From Pseudocercospora fijiensis CIRAD86 (lineage: Eukaryota; Ascomycota; Dothideomycetes; Mycosphaerellales; Mycosphaerellaceae): a DNA stretch of 64,000 nucleotides. Below are positions 34,620 to 43,949 of the stretch, in pieces. Below the pieces are notes generated by a model that was not told the DNA's origin, ran no database searches, and was given only the letters and a program-made list of their open reading frames with translations. The stretch lies in NCBI RefSeq assembly GCF_000340215.1, contig NW_006921533.1:1844549-1908548 (forward strand), read 5' to 3'. The position numbers and the translations under genes were made by a program. Within the stretch, counting starts at the first letter, position 1. The number at the start of each line of letters is the position of its first letter.

Positions 34620-34818
34620 TGTATAAGAAGGGTTATATTAGCAGGTAGATAGGGTAGTGGCGGGTACAGGTAGTATTCGATAAGGATCTAGGAGGAGAGG
34701 GAGGAAGGCAGGAGAGTTGGCCCAACGCCAAGCGCCAAGCCCTGCCTGAGGCACTGAGACCCTGGCTTCACTCGGCCTGATCACATGCCAATCACGTGTA
34801 GCCTCTTTGGCTCTGACA
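34620..34818 (-). repeat. LTR of gypsy A, right copy (mostly unmutated)
   Basis: 199 bp. From about 34641 onward it keeps CpA and TpG dinucleotides, unlike its partner at 20913-21109. Ends in CTGACA, the normal CA terminus. Confidence 0.9.
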
Positions 34819-34823
34819 TGCAT
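34819..34823. repeat. target site duplication of gypsy element A, right
   Basis: TGCAT, adjoining the right LTR. Confidence 0.8.
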
Positions 34824-34927
34824 GCAGAATGTTGAATTCTACGCTTTGCTAACTAATTAGTATAGCGGCTGGTGGTGCGGCGCATCGCTCGGACATTGCC
34901 GTAGGTGACCCGCTGTGGCAGTGCGGA

Positions 34928-34959
34928 GGCTTGGGTTCTGCCTCATTATAAGGGCAGCC
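34928..34959 (-). repeat. right terminal inverted repeat of outer transposon
   Basis: 32 bp, exact reverse complement of 17399-17430; followed by the 8-bp duplication at 34960-34967. Confidence 0.9.
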
Positions 34960-35103
34960 CCGCCTTGCAGGTGCAGCAGCGGACCAGCATCTTTTAGCCG
35001 CATTCGAGTTTCACATGCTCATGCCCATGCCCTCGCGTTTGTTAGAGCTTGATCGTGTGAACTGCTGGAGGACGTCAACACCGGCATCTATAATACTGCG
35101 AAG
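34960..35103 (+). promoter_or_regulatory. SWD2 proximal promoter
   Basis: CCGCCTTG duplication then about 136 bp of unmutated sequence up to the SWD2 start, with ATCTATAATAC near 35087 as a possible TATA-like site. The transposon edge therefore lies within 150 bp of a housekeeping start codon. Confidence 0.5.
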
Positions 35104-36183
35104 ATGGTGACCGAGCAGGTGCCACCGATGGCAAAGGTGCAGGACACCATTGCAAGCTTCCGACCCACGAAACTCTTCAAAGCACCCTCGCCGTCAGCCT
35201 ACACATCCATCGACTTCGACGACAGCGGGGAGTTCTTGCTCTTGTCACGGACTGACGGCACCATACAACTCTTCAACACCAAAGCCGGACAACACGCGAA
35301 AGAGCTCAAATCACAGAAATATGGCAGCGCGTTGGCTCGCTTCACACACCACAGCACATCCATCATCTACGCTTCCACCAAAGTAGACGATGGCATACGA
35401 TACCTGTCCATGCACGACAACAGCTTCATTCGATACTTCAAAGGCCACACAGGTCGCGTGACCAGCCTTTCATTATCGCCTAGCAACGACCAGTTCATGT
35501 CCGCAAGCATGGACAACACAGTCAAGCTTTGGGATTGCCGTTCTCCCAACGCGCAAGGCCAGCTTAACTTCGAGTCGCCATGGCTGACCACCTACGATCC
35601 AAGCGCCAGCGTCATTGCGATCGCAAGTCCGCCTGCGCAAGCAATCGCTCTATACGATCTACGGAATTACGACAAGCCACCGTTTGCGACCTTCGACGTG
35701 GAGCCGATCGAGAAGCAGTTCAGAGGACAAGGGCAGAAGTATGGTGAAGGCTGGCTAGGCATGGAGTTCTCCAACAATGGTAAATATATACTGCTGTCGA
35801 CAAATGGACCAGGACACTACGTTCTCGACGCATTCTCGGGAGATCTGCTCCACTACTTGAATCGCCCGCATGGAGCAGACTATTCGCATCGTGCTCCAGG
35901 TGAGGCTCTCCCAGGACCGAGCGATGGCCAGACGCCGTCCTATGTCCAGTCCAACGCCTGCTTCTCGCCTGATGGCTCGTACGTGGTCGGAGGCAATGGC
36001 AAGCAGACTGGTCTTCAGGTATGGGACTGCAAGAACGATCCCACCAATGATCACATCTTGGAACCCATGACCGAACTACCGAGCACAAAGTCAGCGAAGG
36101 TCGTCGCGTACAATCCCAGACATAACCTCTTGGCTAGCGCGGATAAAGAGGTGATGCTCTGGTTACCTGACTTGGATGTCTAA
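35104..36183 (+). CDS. SWD2: WD40 protein Swd2/WDR82, COMPASS and CPF subunit
   Basis: Single exon, 359 residues; start at 35104, with a second in-frame ATG eight codons later. WD40 beta-propeller from about residue 30 to the end. Family-specific blocks include TSIDFDDSGEFLLLS, DGTIQLFNTKAGQ, HDNSFIRYFKGH, the strong WD repeat VTSLSLSP..FMSASMDNTVKLWD, YDLRNYDKPPFATF and the C-terminal LASADKEVMLWLPD. Swd2 is a shared subunit of the Set1/COMPASS histone H3K4 methyltransferase and the mRNA cleavage and polyadenylation factor, acting in the nucleus. Despite a 17.5-kb transposon nest 144 bp upstream, the coding sequence shows no RIP damage and is open throughout. Confidence 0.9.
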   Translation: MVTEQVPPMAKVQDTIASFRPTKLFKAPSPSAYTSIDFDDSGEFLLLSRTDGTIQLFNTKAGQHAKELKSQKYGSALARFTHHSTSIIYASTKVDDGIRYLSMHDNSFIRYFKGHTGRVTSLSLSPSNDQFMSASMDNTVKLWDCRSPNAQGQLNFESPWLTTYDPSASVIAIASPPAQAIALYDLRNYDKPPFATFDVEPIEKQFRGQGQKYGEGWLGMEFSNNGKYILLSTNGPGHYVLDAFSGDLLHYLNRPHGADYSHRAPGEALPGPSDGQTPSYVQSNACFSPDGSYVVGGNGKQTGLQVWDCKNDPTNDHILEPMTELPSTKSAKVVAYNPRHNLLASADKEVMLWLPDLDV

Positions 36184-38235
36184 GAAGAGCAAGAAGCTTC
36201 AATATGTGTATGATTAGACTGGAGCGTTCAAGCAAGGCGCTATGGAGTGTGTAAGAGAGAAGGTCAGCAAAGAGATGTGGGACAAATCGGCGTTCTGAAT
36301 CAGGGCCGCGAATTTATGGATATAGAGTTGTTCTCGGAGGCTTTTCTCTTCGTGATCTGCATTAAGAAGAAATGAAATTCTGCCTGGAGACTTATGTAGC
36401 ACAGACACCTTTACAGGTCTTGAGGCGGTGCATTCCTGCCCGAAGCGTTCGCATCCAAAACGAAAAGACTTTTCATAACAATCTAAGCACTCCCTATAGC
36501 AGCTGTCGTTCGTTTCGTTTCGGCGACCTTTCGGCCCGGTCACAGCATTCGTTCATTCGACCCAGGGAGGCAAGTGCACGCTTGGTGGTACAAGGTGTCT
36601 ATCGGTGCAGCTCAAAATCTCAGAAGACCTGGTTGTTCCTCGATGGAAAAAGTGGGTGGCTTGCCAGGTGCAGGGTGGAAAGATTCTGGGCCACAGCCAT
36701 GTTGTTGCACAGCGCAAAACTTGGAGCACTGATCGCGTGCCACGTGGCCATCTATCGTTCGGGCAGCATCAATATATCATCCTATAGGACCCAATCTACC
36801 GTTCCTCGCTCGGGCAACGGTGCGCGTTGGGTGTTGGTGTTATTAATCTACAAGTCGTCAAAGAAGATCGATGAAAGGACGGTCACGGCATACAGACGGG
36901 CGAGATATTGCAGAATGCAGATCCTGGTTGGAAGCTTGGATCGAGCAGAGCGTGGCTGTTCATAATACACGCGGGATATAGGGTGTACCGATGGGACTTG
37001 TGCAGTCACGACATTCGCACGCATTGTCGCGGCTCGGGTGGTTCGTCAGCGGCGGCATAGATTGATGGGTTCAGAGATCGGTAGCTTGGTTGTGTAGGAT
37101 GTCAGGTACATGTCCTCCGTAGCTGTCCAGGAAGAAAGGATTGAAAGGCCGGAAAGAAGTCGAATGTGAGTCAGGGCACTTGCATTGGAGGAATGCATGT
37201 CGCATTGCAGATGTGGTCGTTGCGTAGGTACAGAGGGAGCGAGCGTGGAGTATACCATGCTGTGCGGGTCAGCTGGAGGCGTAGGTGTTTGCTGATCGAC
37301 TTGCGGTCAATGTCGTGGCACACAACCCGACGATGGTAGGAGTTGATTATTGAGTTAGGGAAGGTGGAAGTGTATCGGGGCGGGTAGGTCGAGTAGACAA
37401 CAAACCTGTAGCCGTTGAACAGGATGCCCAGCGCGAAGACAGGGCTTTGAGATGCGAGCCGCCGGGACAAAGGTTCGACATGCCTCCCCCATGCATTTCC
37501 AGATGTGGCGTCGCGATTTAGGATGAGATGACAAGGGTGAGCCGGGTGATGATAGAGGGTAGACTATTGACCGGGGGAAGCGATGACGAAGCGCTCAATG
37601 TGGCCATACGTCCATAACGGTCCATTGGATGGCAAGTCGCTATCGGGAGGTACAGAGAAAGGTACGGTAGTTGCCAGGCACCAGGCACGCTGGAGTGCTG
37701 CGGCATCATCATCAGGAGAAGCAGAGGCGAACACTCATCGTAATAAGGTCCGATCTGGGACACTGGGGACGTCACGGGGACCGGGGTAGGGGTAGGGGTA
37801 GGGGTAGGGGCAACGGCTGTGGCGCTTCTCAAAGCAAAGCAGAGCATCTGTTGCCAAGCCATAACGATGATCGCTTTGGGTGGCTCTTTAGGCTCACAAC
37901 TCTGTCGGTTGCCTTACGATATACTCTGGGCGTAGGACTCCACTCTGAGGGCACTGCGCCGAGCCATGGACGCGGGCAGACATCAATGTGAACGACCACT
38001 TCGCTGCCACGCTGTCGTGTGAGGCCGTCTTTGAGAGTCCGAGTGCATTGCCGCATCTGGATCGCGCCACAGCTTGTGCAGGTGTAAAGCAGCAGCCAGC
38101 AGCCAGCAGCCAGCGCTTCGCCCGACCATGCACCAAGCAGCCTTCTTACCCCCAGAGCCATCATATGCCGCCAATCCCACCGGCAAAGGCAGCTGGATTG
38201 CGCGAGTCTCGCACAGGGCCTCTCAGTAAGAATGC
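36184..38235. other. 2-kb intergenic region
   Basis: Long gap between SWD2 and STE50. Several frames of 60-197 codons exist (the longest 36372-36965, plus) but none has family similarity, low-complexity bias or exon signals that support a gene. It contains a GGGGTA repeat (separate entry) and a CAGCAGC-rich tract at about 38090-38118. Unique, un-RIPed sequence. Confidence 0.5.
37783..37810 (+). repeat. GGGGTA hexanucleotide tract, potential G-quadruplex
   Basis: Four GGGGTA units plus a final GGGG give five consecutive G4 runs spaced by TA, about 450 bp upstream of the STE50 reading frame. It fits a G-quadruplex motif on the plus strand. Confidence 0.85.
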
Positions 38236-40477
38236 ATGTCGTGTGCGGCGGCTCGAGGTGCTAATGTTGATCTCAGCATACCGGCAAATCGAGACATCCT
38301 TGCCGCCAACACAAAGTCAGCAGCAGCAGCAACCCCGACAGCAACGACAACAGCCTCCTTCGCGTCTCCGCTGACGACGGCATTGTCCCTGCAGACTGCC
38401 ATTGAGAGCGCAGGCTTCGCGTCGTCGCTCGAGGAGTCCTTGTCGGCGGTCCAGGAGAGGGCCTCCTACTTTCAGAGTGCTCCTGCGTCGCCAGTGCGAG
38501 CGAGCTCGGACTTTCCCAGAGACGCCAACTTGGGCAGTCGCACACCTACTCCCGTATCACGATCACGATTCCCTCACCTTGCGAATCAGCAGTTGCTGAG
38601 TCGGCTCAGCACTGCCGTCCACGTCGACAAGCCGCTACCCGAATCTCCCGGGGCGACCATCTACCCCGAGTCGGGAGGCGCGATGGACAAGTATGCTCGC
38701 CAAGCAGGCGACACTACCTATGACAGCGATGCAGAGGCAGACGACGAGTTTGAGCGGAGCGTCTTCACGTCCCCTAACATCCCGAATCACTATCATGACC
38801 ACTCCGATCACCCTTCAGACTCCGAGGACGACCATTCCGTGGTAGACGGCGAGGACACACCTACGACGCAGGGCTGGGCAGATCGAGATGGGAGGAGTCC
38901 GACGGGGAAAATTACTCAGTGGACAGAGGAGGAGGTGGCAGATTATATCGCCGCTCTTTCTCCCGCCCTGAAACAGTATGGCCAGAGATTTGTCGAAGAA
39001 GGCGTGAACGGGGAGGCGCTGATCGCATTGAACCACGACGAGTTGAAGGAATTGGGAGTCACGAGCGTGGGACACAGACTCACCATACTCAAAGCGGTAT
39101 ACGAGCAAAAGATGCGCGCTGGCGTGAAGATTGACGAAGGAGACTATGTGCCCCTTTCGGCAGAGGGTGAGAAGGGTGAAATGCATGCTACTCAGGACGA
39201 CATTGCGCGCATAATTGATTCGCTGAGGTTACGGGACCAGCGGATCGTGCAGGCAGAGCAAGAACTGCGGATACTCAAAGCAGATTTGGACAGGACGATA
39301 GAGGAGAACCGGAAACTGAGAGAAGAGACGCTCCCGATCATGCGACTGGTCAAGAACCAGAACACGCCTCTACCGGACCCAGCGGGAGGCACGATACCAT
39401 CACCACGAGAAATAGACCCATCAGCCAAGCAGGGAGACAACAAGGGCAGCTCGTTGAGCAGAAAATTCTCAACCAAGAAGCTCTTCCTCAAATCTGACAA
39501 CAGCAAGCAACCATCTCCAACACATGCGCCACAATCGCATACTCCTCAACCTCGGGAAGTTCGCGACGATGGCGGAGCACATCTTGAGGCATCTGCAGCT
39601 GCAATGGCCGCCTCGACACATCTGACTGCGAGCATGACTGCACAGACGAGCCCGAATAGCGTACATGGACAGCAATTAAGCCCCACAAGCCCTGCGTACT
39701 CAACAGGACCACCTACTGGAGGCTCACATGGCCACGTGCCAGGCTCTGCAGCAGCGCGTTCATTCGCAACGCAAACCCAGAGACAGCACATTCACGATCA
39801 CGACACACAATATGCAAATCACCATTACAGCCAAGCGAGCACGGTGGTACAAGACCAACCAAGCGCGCGCCTGCGAGAACAAGATCGTTCTAGGCGGCAA
39901 GCACCTACACCATCACCCAGAGAAGACGAAACGCCTAATGCTGCAAGAGACAGGTATGTGTGGTGGCTTCTTCGTTCGTCGTTCGATCCATCACTGACAC
40001 TTGACACAGGGACAATCCACAGGTCGAAATCTTCAAAAGCTTTCGGGTCAGCATCGATGACCCTTGTCGCGTTGTGTTACCAGTTGTAAGTTTCGCTCGG
40101 CCCCACAAAAGTGTTATTTGGCCGCAAAGTATAATACTCGAGGACATATATGTTAACACCATATAGGCTCTTAAACGGTACAATATTACAGACGACTGGC
40201 GACAATATGCGCTCTACATCGTGCACGGCGATCAGGAACGATGTCTCGGTCTCGAGGAGAAACCGCTACTGCTGTTCAAGCAACTCGATAAAGAAGGCCG
40301 AAAACCTATGTTCATGTTGCGACGGCATGCTTCGCCACAGGAAGGTTGGAGTGGAGCCGCTGGTGGCGGCATTCCCACTCCAGAGACCAACAGGGTATGA
40401 CATATTGCAATGAGTCTGATTGAGATGGAGGGCTGACGACGCGCTTTTAGTCACAAATACCTGGCGGCGTGCTATGA
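38236..40477 (+). CDS. STE50: Ste50-type MAPK adaptor with SAM and RA domains
   Basis: Four exons, 38236-39953, 40010-40085, 40167-40394 and 40451-40477; 682 residues. The SAM domain at about residues 225-290 (ITQWTEEEVADYIAAL to LTILKAVYEQK) binds the Ste11-type MAPKKK. A coiled coil follows (LRILKADLDRTIEENRKL). A Ser/Pro/Gln/His-rich linker leads to a C-terminal Ras-association domain that begins across intron 1 (DNPQVEIFKSFRVSIDDPC) and ends HASPQEG. The last exon encodes only SQIPGGVL. Ste50 links Cdc42/Ras inputs to pheromone, filamentation and HOG pathways. The start is uncertain: an in-frame ATG at 38683 (MDKYAR) would remove a 149-residue low-complexity leader and is a reasonable alternative. 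Confidence 0.88.
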
Positions 40478-40766
40478 GCTCGATCAATCGATACCCCAAC
40501 TAAACTTTACTTCTGTGCCCATTAGCGGACGCCTGGATCATGGACAACGAATGGCAGCACTATTCTAATCGTCGCTACATCTGGATCTGAGTTGAATGTG
40601 GATTGGATCAAGGACATATATTACGATATTGGGACTGCTCGAGAGGGCAATGCGGTGCCAGACAGAAGCAGTTCCGGCCGGCATTGAGGCCAAAATAGTC
40701 TTGCAGCTAATCATCAACAAGACGCTAACATTCTTCATCGCTTCATGCATTCGCACGTCGATTCAT

Positions 40767-42244
40767 CTACACACTAATAGTCTTGAACACACCGAAGCCA
40801 CTCCCACCGGTCGCCATGACAGCACCGGGAATCTGTGGATGCCAATGCGACTCCTTGACCTGATCCATATAATGCACAAACAACAGCTGCGGCGGCACAT
40901 CTTTCACATCAGCCGTATACCTCGACTCCTCATCGTCCAACTCAACAGCCAAATCCCACAACGTAAGCGTATTATCCCCCGAACACACAGAAACAATCGA
41001 ATCATCAGTCGGATGCCATTCCACACTCGTAATCTGTCCCAAATGAAACGAGAAATGCGCAACAGCTTTGCTCTTGGCAGCCGTATCCGGAGATTTCCAC
41101 TGCCTCAAATCCCAAACCGACCACGTCCCGTCATCATGGCCCGATGCCAGGAGGTGAGAAGTTTGATGCGACCACGAAAGCACGTTGGCATCTGATTCCG
41201 AAACTTTGACGGAGATGGCATGCTTTCGAGATTTCGAGCGCGCGTCCCAGATTTTTACGGTGCCGTCGGAGGAAGCTGAGGCGAAGACGTTGCGTTCGGA
41301 TGGGGACCATTGTAGTTCTTCGATGGAGCCTGTGTGGCCGAGATAGGCGTTGGTGTCGGTTGTGAAACCTCCGCCTTCGCTGCGTGTGGTGGCGAAGATT
41401 GAGCCGTTGGAGTCGCCGGTTAGGAGTTTTCCGGCGGGTACGAGAGGGGACCAGTCTAATGCGTAGCCTTCGTGTTTCTTGTGGGCGCGGATGGTGCAGA
41501 GGGGCTTGTCGGAGTTGGTGGGGAGTTGGTAGCCTGGTTCGTCGAAGGAGCGGAGGTATGGGCTTACATCGTGGATGAGGACGTCTCCGTTCTCTTGCAT
41601 TGCGGCTGTGATGGTGGGTGGGGGAGTCGCAGCGCTTGCTTGTGGTGATTGATGTGCTCGTATCCGGTTCGTGGTTGATTTCAGAGGAATGGATTTGGTC
41701 TCTAGGATAGGATCTGAGAACTCTTCATCATCATCGTCTTCATCATCTGAATCGATGTTCGCGGCCTGTCGTTTTTGGAAAGTCCGGAGAGTTTCATGAC
41801 CATGATCTGGTTTTCCTTGGCACGATCGTGGGCTGCTTGTGTTCCAGCAACAGCATATACAGTCGCTGGATAGGACTTTCGGTTGTCGCCAAGGTTGTCT
41901 TTGACGATATCGAAGGATAGACATGGCCAAGTTGGCTCTAGAGTGTGCAGCATCTCGTACGTAGACAAATCAGGTGCCAGTGTCTGCCCAGCTTCCAGTT
42001 TGTGGCGTCCAGGAATAAATGTTTCTTGGTCGACGTCCATGGCTCCGGCGGCTTTCTCGTCAGCTTCGCGCTCTTCGTCTGGGCGGCCATCAACTCCTGC
42101 CTCCAGGATCTCATCCTCGCTTTCGAATTCGTCTTCAAACTCATCCTCAAAGTCCTCTCCATCGGCCGCTGGCGCATCCGCGACAGGACGCTCACCAGCT
42201 TTCAGTGTCTTCGGCTCGTCATCTTCTGCAGCGCGCTTGGCCAT
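40767..42244 (-). CDS. RRB1: ribosome assembly WD40 protein Rrb1/GRWD1, apparent one-base frameshift
   Basis: The protein is split between two overlapping minus-strand frames: an N-terminal part from 42244 and a C-terminal part ending at 40767. Together they give about 492 residues. The N-terminus is acidic (DFEDEFEDEFESEDE) and carries the CAF1C-type H4-binding block (LEPTWPCLSFDIV, NQIMVMKLSGLSK). The second part has an acidic loop (DSDDEDDDDEEF) and five clear WD repeats (SSDGTVKIWDARS, GHDDGTWSVWDLRQW, SGDNTLTLWDLAV). Rrb1 is the nuclear chaperone of ribosomal protein Rpl3 (uL3) and essential in yeast. The frames meet at a run of five T on the plus strand (41772-41776; five A in the coding strand). 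One extra base there would join them. No spliceable intron fits, so a sequencing error is the first suspect. Confidence 0.85.
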
Positions 42245-42431
42245 CTTCGATTGTTTCTGGAACTTGGGATGCAGCAGAGTGATTGCCCAAGGCGCCTTAT
42301 TTCAGACGCAACAGCTCAGCGTGTGCGGTTGACGAATGTAATGCAGTGCGTGAGCAAGAAGCAGCAGCAAAATTTAATTTGGGGCATTTTGACATGTGAG
42401 AGCGGGTTTGGGACTAGCGGCGGGAGAAGGT

Positions 42432-42632
42432 CCAAGGGCCGAGCCTTTCAATGCCGGATCTACGGTCATTGGTCAAAGACATTACTTAGCAGGCGGCTTC
42501 TGCTCGCTCTGCTCTGCCTTGGCGCCTCATCAACACTTGGGGAACAAGCAGCGAGCCGACGAACGAGACAAGACGATGCGCAGTGGCTGGTAGGCTGGCA
42601 GCGTGCGCGCGGGAACAGGAACAGGCAGGTGC
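42432..42632 (+). repeat. diverged direct repeat, copy 1 (RRB1 side)
   Basis: Related to 43541-43760. Shared blocks include CAAGGG(C/T)CGAGCC, CATTGGTCAAA, AAGGCGGCTTCT-like sequence, GAACGAG/GAACAAGCAG and GATGCGCAGTGG, in the same order. Confidence 0.75.
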
Positions 42633-43540
42633 ATGCACGGAAGCTTCGGTTGGTTGCTAGTCGGAAAACATCTTTGTTCTGTGCCAGAGCGACGAGGCTA
42701 CGCTATCGGAGCCGTTAGGTAGGCCAAGGGTCCGAACGCACATCTACAAGGCTGAGTGAATCATACACCCTCTTTCAAGAACCGAACGATAGGGTCCGCC
42801 GCCCGAGTGGTGGATTATGACTTAATACAGGCATAATTTGCTTCTCTATTGGATAAAGCAGCAGTCGCAGGGCTCGGAGGCTCTTTCACAGGGTATGATA
42901 GGTAATATCGCCGAAACTTTGAAAGACAAGCAGCTTGACGTCCATGGTATCGACTTGCTAGTGCATTCAGCGCTTCGAGGCGATGGCTAGCGGCGGCTTG
43001 ATACTCGAGCTTGACCACATCATCATTCCTACACAGAATGTCCAGAAGCTGATACCGCTCAGGAAATACGAAGACTGATTGGGTAGGTTCCGGGCGCGTG
43101 AGAGACTGTCCGGCTCTGACGACCAATGTCATTTGGCGCCCCCGTCTCGAAAATGTGCGTCCCAGTTGCCGTTATAGAGCTCGTTGGTTACTACAACTCG
43201 CATGGGTTTCCACTGCTTCCTCATGGCATTGTACGCTGCGTAGCTCTTGCTCCCCTCCGCCTTCTTCATCGTGTTCAAAACCGTAGGCACCTGGCTCTCC
43301 AATGCGTTTCTTCTGGACCCCCAACTTCATAGCTCTCGGGTCAGCGTTGATGTCGGTAGAAGTTGGCTTGGGAACGAGTTGGCGCGCGCTGGCATTGCGA
43401 GTGATGCCACATGTCCAACAATCTCGCGATGGAGTACCAATGGAGGCAGACCCAGTGTCGTTATTGTGACCGTTTGGTTGGGCTTGTTTTGCTTTGCCGC
43501 ATGACGCGTGCTGCGGGCAACCTGCCCTGAAGTCTGATTT

Positions 43541-43760
43541 TCAAGGGTCGAGCCTTTTAAAGCCGGTCTGTTGACGGGACTCGAGCTTGCAGCGGCCATT
43601 GGTCAAACACATCAAGGCGGCTTCTCCCTCCGGACTTCGCGCTGCCTCCGCGCCTCTGCTCCGGCTCATCAGCTCATCAGCACTCTGGGAACGAGCAGTG
43701 AGACGAGACGAGGCGATGCGCAGTGGTCGGTAGGGCGCACGCGGGCACGGGCAAGTCGGC
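43541..43760 (+). repeat. diverged direct repeat, copy 2 (SPG1 side)
   Basis: Second copy of the segment at 42432-42632, with a conserved inverted CCAAT box (ATTGG) and GATGCGCAGTGG. It ends about 190 bp from the SPG1 start, as copy 1 begins about 190 bp from the RRB1 start. Confidence 0.75.
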
Positions 43761-43795
43761 ATTGTTACACGCGACCGGGAGAGGAATTGGGAGAG

Positions 43796-43826
<31 letters not shown>

Positions 43827-43949
43827 CTGCGGTACCTGCAGCAGTACCATCTCACTGCTGTTAGCCCATCCTGCACCACATTGTTTTCCCCTATCTGCGG
43901 AGAGCTCCTCGATACTTCCACCACACTCGACCACACCGCTGCAGCCGCC

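Larger units (their letters stand above)
20913..34818 (-). mobile_element. Ty3/gypsy chromovirus A (minus strand), inserted in the MULE and itself interrupted
   Basis: LTRs at 20913-21109 (3' LTR in element orientation) and 34620-34818 (5' LTR), ends TG..CA on the un-RIPed copy, 5-bp duplication TGCAT. Without the nested element it is about 7.1 kb. Reading on the minus strand: gag with a zinc knuckle (KCFNCN, about 33.10-33.15 kb); a protease-like region near 32.85 kb; reverse transcriptase with YRGLNAI and, after RIP, YLDNILVYT (about 31.8-32.4 kb); RNase H to about 31.0 kb; integrase (RRGSKDVYNAILIVVDRF and IVSDR) at about 22.9-23.6 kb; and a C-terminal chromodomain (IERILQYRTRKGKKEYLL) near 22.37-22.51 kb. 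A pyrimidine tract (CTTCCCTTCT, 21113-21122) just inside the left LTR is the complement of its polypurine tract. Confidence 0.88.
17399..34959 (+). mobile_element. outer transposon, Mutator-like (MULE), RIP-degraded and split by nested insertions
   Basis: Bounded by 32-bp perfect terminal inverted repeats (17399-17430, starting GGCTGCCCTTATAATG, and 34928-34959) with an 8-bp direct duplication outside. Removing the inner insertion leaves about 3.65 kb. The left part (17.5-20.9 kb) has a degenerate plus-strand reading frame in which TAG codons replace Gln/Trp codons. Reading through them gives VDSTYKTN (about 19163-19186), ITDDSGAE (about 19357-19380) and FLC-x-FYYEKLL, which resemble the D..D..C-x-x-H layout of Mutator-like transposases. 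TSD length alone would also fit hAT, so the superfamily call rests on these motifs. Only 136 bp of the element lies right of the inner insertion. Confidence 0.7.
42245..43949. promoter_or_regulatory. divergent promoter region of RRB1 and SPG1 with a duplicated segment
   Basis: 1.7 kb between two outward start codons. No gene supported. It contains two related segments of about 200-220 bp (separate entry) and a GGCTCA hexanucleotide repeat at about 43797-43831. Confidence 0.55.

Noticed and set aside
17399..34959. Possible giant Starship-like or biosynthetic cargo region
   Set aside because: Every sub-region is explained by three nested ordinary transposons; no tyrosine recombinase captain or cargo genes are seen.
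36372..36965. 197-codon plus-strand frame in the SWD2-STE50 gap
   Set aside because: No family resemblance, atypical composition, overlapping frames on both strands and no splice context; treated as chance.
41702..42244. Intron joining the two RRB1 frames
   Set aside because: The only GT..AG pair that restores frame would be about 34 bp with a weak donor, or would remove conserved residues.
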